In this document: positions 63,842 to 64,000 of the stretch, piece after piece
Layout: the number at the start of each line of letters is the position of its first letter
Numbering within the stretch: position 1 is the stretch's first letter
Assembly: GCA_029243025.1 (NCBI GenBank)
Contig: JAQWSU010000005.1
Span: forward strand, 1-64,000
Source: Pirellulaceae bacterium
Lineage (GTDB): Bacteria > Planctomycetota > Planctomycetia > Pirellulales > Pirellulaceae
Direction: 5' to 3'
DNA length: 64,000 bases
Program-made: the position numbers and the translations under genes
The notes under the pieces: model-generated
Seen by the model: only the letters and a program-made list of their open reading frames with translations
What the model was told of the DNA's origin: nothing
Databases searched by the model: none

Positions 63842-64000
63842 TCAGGTTGTTGACCTTTTGGGTGGCGCCGCAGAGACTCCCTCTAATCCACCACTGACAC
63901 GAATCACATCCCCGGTCATCCAGGAATTTTTCGGGCTACACAAAAAGGCGACCGCATTGGCAATATCGCTGAACTGCCCCCACCTGCCGAGCGGAATCGC
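63842..64000 (-). CDS. Short-chain dehydrogenase/reductase, C-terminal part
   Basis: The last 52 codons of a gene that begins outside the window. I-P-L-G-R-W-G-Q-F-S-D-I-A-N-A-V-A-F-L and the near-terminal W-M-T-G-D-V-I-R-V-S-G-G-L are the standard SDR C-terminus, which forms the tetramer interface and substrate lid. The active site lies off the window. First known gene of the dehydrogenase operon that continues downstream; substrate not predictable. Confidence 0.85.
   Translation of the reverse strand, partial: AIPLGRWGQFSDIANAVAFLCSPKNSWMTGDVIRVSGGLEGVSAAPPKRSTT

Overview
The window reads as chromosomal DNA of a planctomycete (class Planctomycetia, probably Pirellulales-like). The evidence is a 16S rRNA gene not followed by tRNAs, 23S or 5S; several secreted proteins ending in a VPEP plus hydrophobic helix plus arginine tail (PEP-CTERM) behind a dockerin-like repeat; a methenyl-H4MPT cyclohydrolase gene; a J-like protein of planctomycete type; tandem DUF3467; and FG-GAP/ASPIC-UnbV lipoproteins. 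Genus cannot be set from the sequence alone.

Layout. 1-1410: 3' part of an isolated 16S gene with its own terminator. 1.5-9.5 kb: metallophosphoesterase, DUF2293/DUF1653 pair, deacetylase-FG-GAP protein, UspA, PQQ-propeller protein, tRNA-Lys and a VIT-family transporter with a late frameshift. 9.5-14.7 kb: a phosphopantetheinyl transferase, then a tripartite ABC export operon (ATPase, double-FtsX permease, HlyD adaptor). 15-23 kb: NUDIX, tandem DUF3467, Tat-exported SGNH hydrolase, Ski2-like helicase, ROK kinase, PAS histidine kinase, OleA-like thiolase. 23.6-25.8 kb: two adjacent enzyme homologues that have each lost key active-site residues (C26 amidotransferase-like and AnmK-like). 26-31.4 kb: stress-type small proteins, a secreted EEP nuclease, the C1-carrier pair mch plus a RimK-type ligase, and a divergent DtxR regulator. 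31.4-35.5 kb: J-like membrane protein and the TIGR03545/TIGR03546 pair. 36-42 kb: acidic protein, TPR protein, type-2-like ileS, purN.

42-54.3 kb is an accessory, decaying stretch. It holds a 5'-half copy of tRNA-Met, a glycosyltransferase remnant, a WbqC gene cut by an amber codon, an intact NeuD-like acyltransferase, the intact tRNA-Met, three LamG/PEP-CTERM-type genes (one with at least three lesions), fragments of VOC, nitroreductase, exonuclease and transposase-tail genes, and a compositionally distinct gamma-glutamyltransferase that looks acquired. 55-64 kb returns to conserved planctomycete content and ends in an operon of SDR, 3-hydroxyacyl-CoA dehydrogenase and D-2-hydroxyacid dehydrogenase.

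The most notable observation is at 59405-59407. Two large ORFs (659 and 905 codons) are separated by one in-frame UGA, they read as the two halves of one CRTAC1/ASPIC-UnbV protein, and the UGA is followed at the expected distance by a hairpin with an AGGUC-containing apical loop like the E. coli fdhF SECIS element. This is a strong candidate for a very large selenoprotein lipoprotein (about 1572 residues: FG-GAP, Sec, ASPIC/UnbV, thioredoxin-like, TPR).
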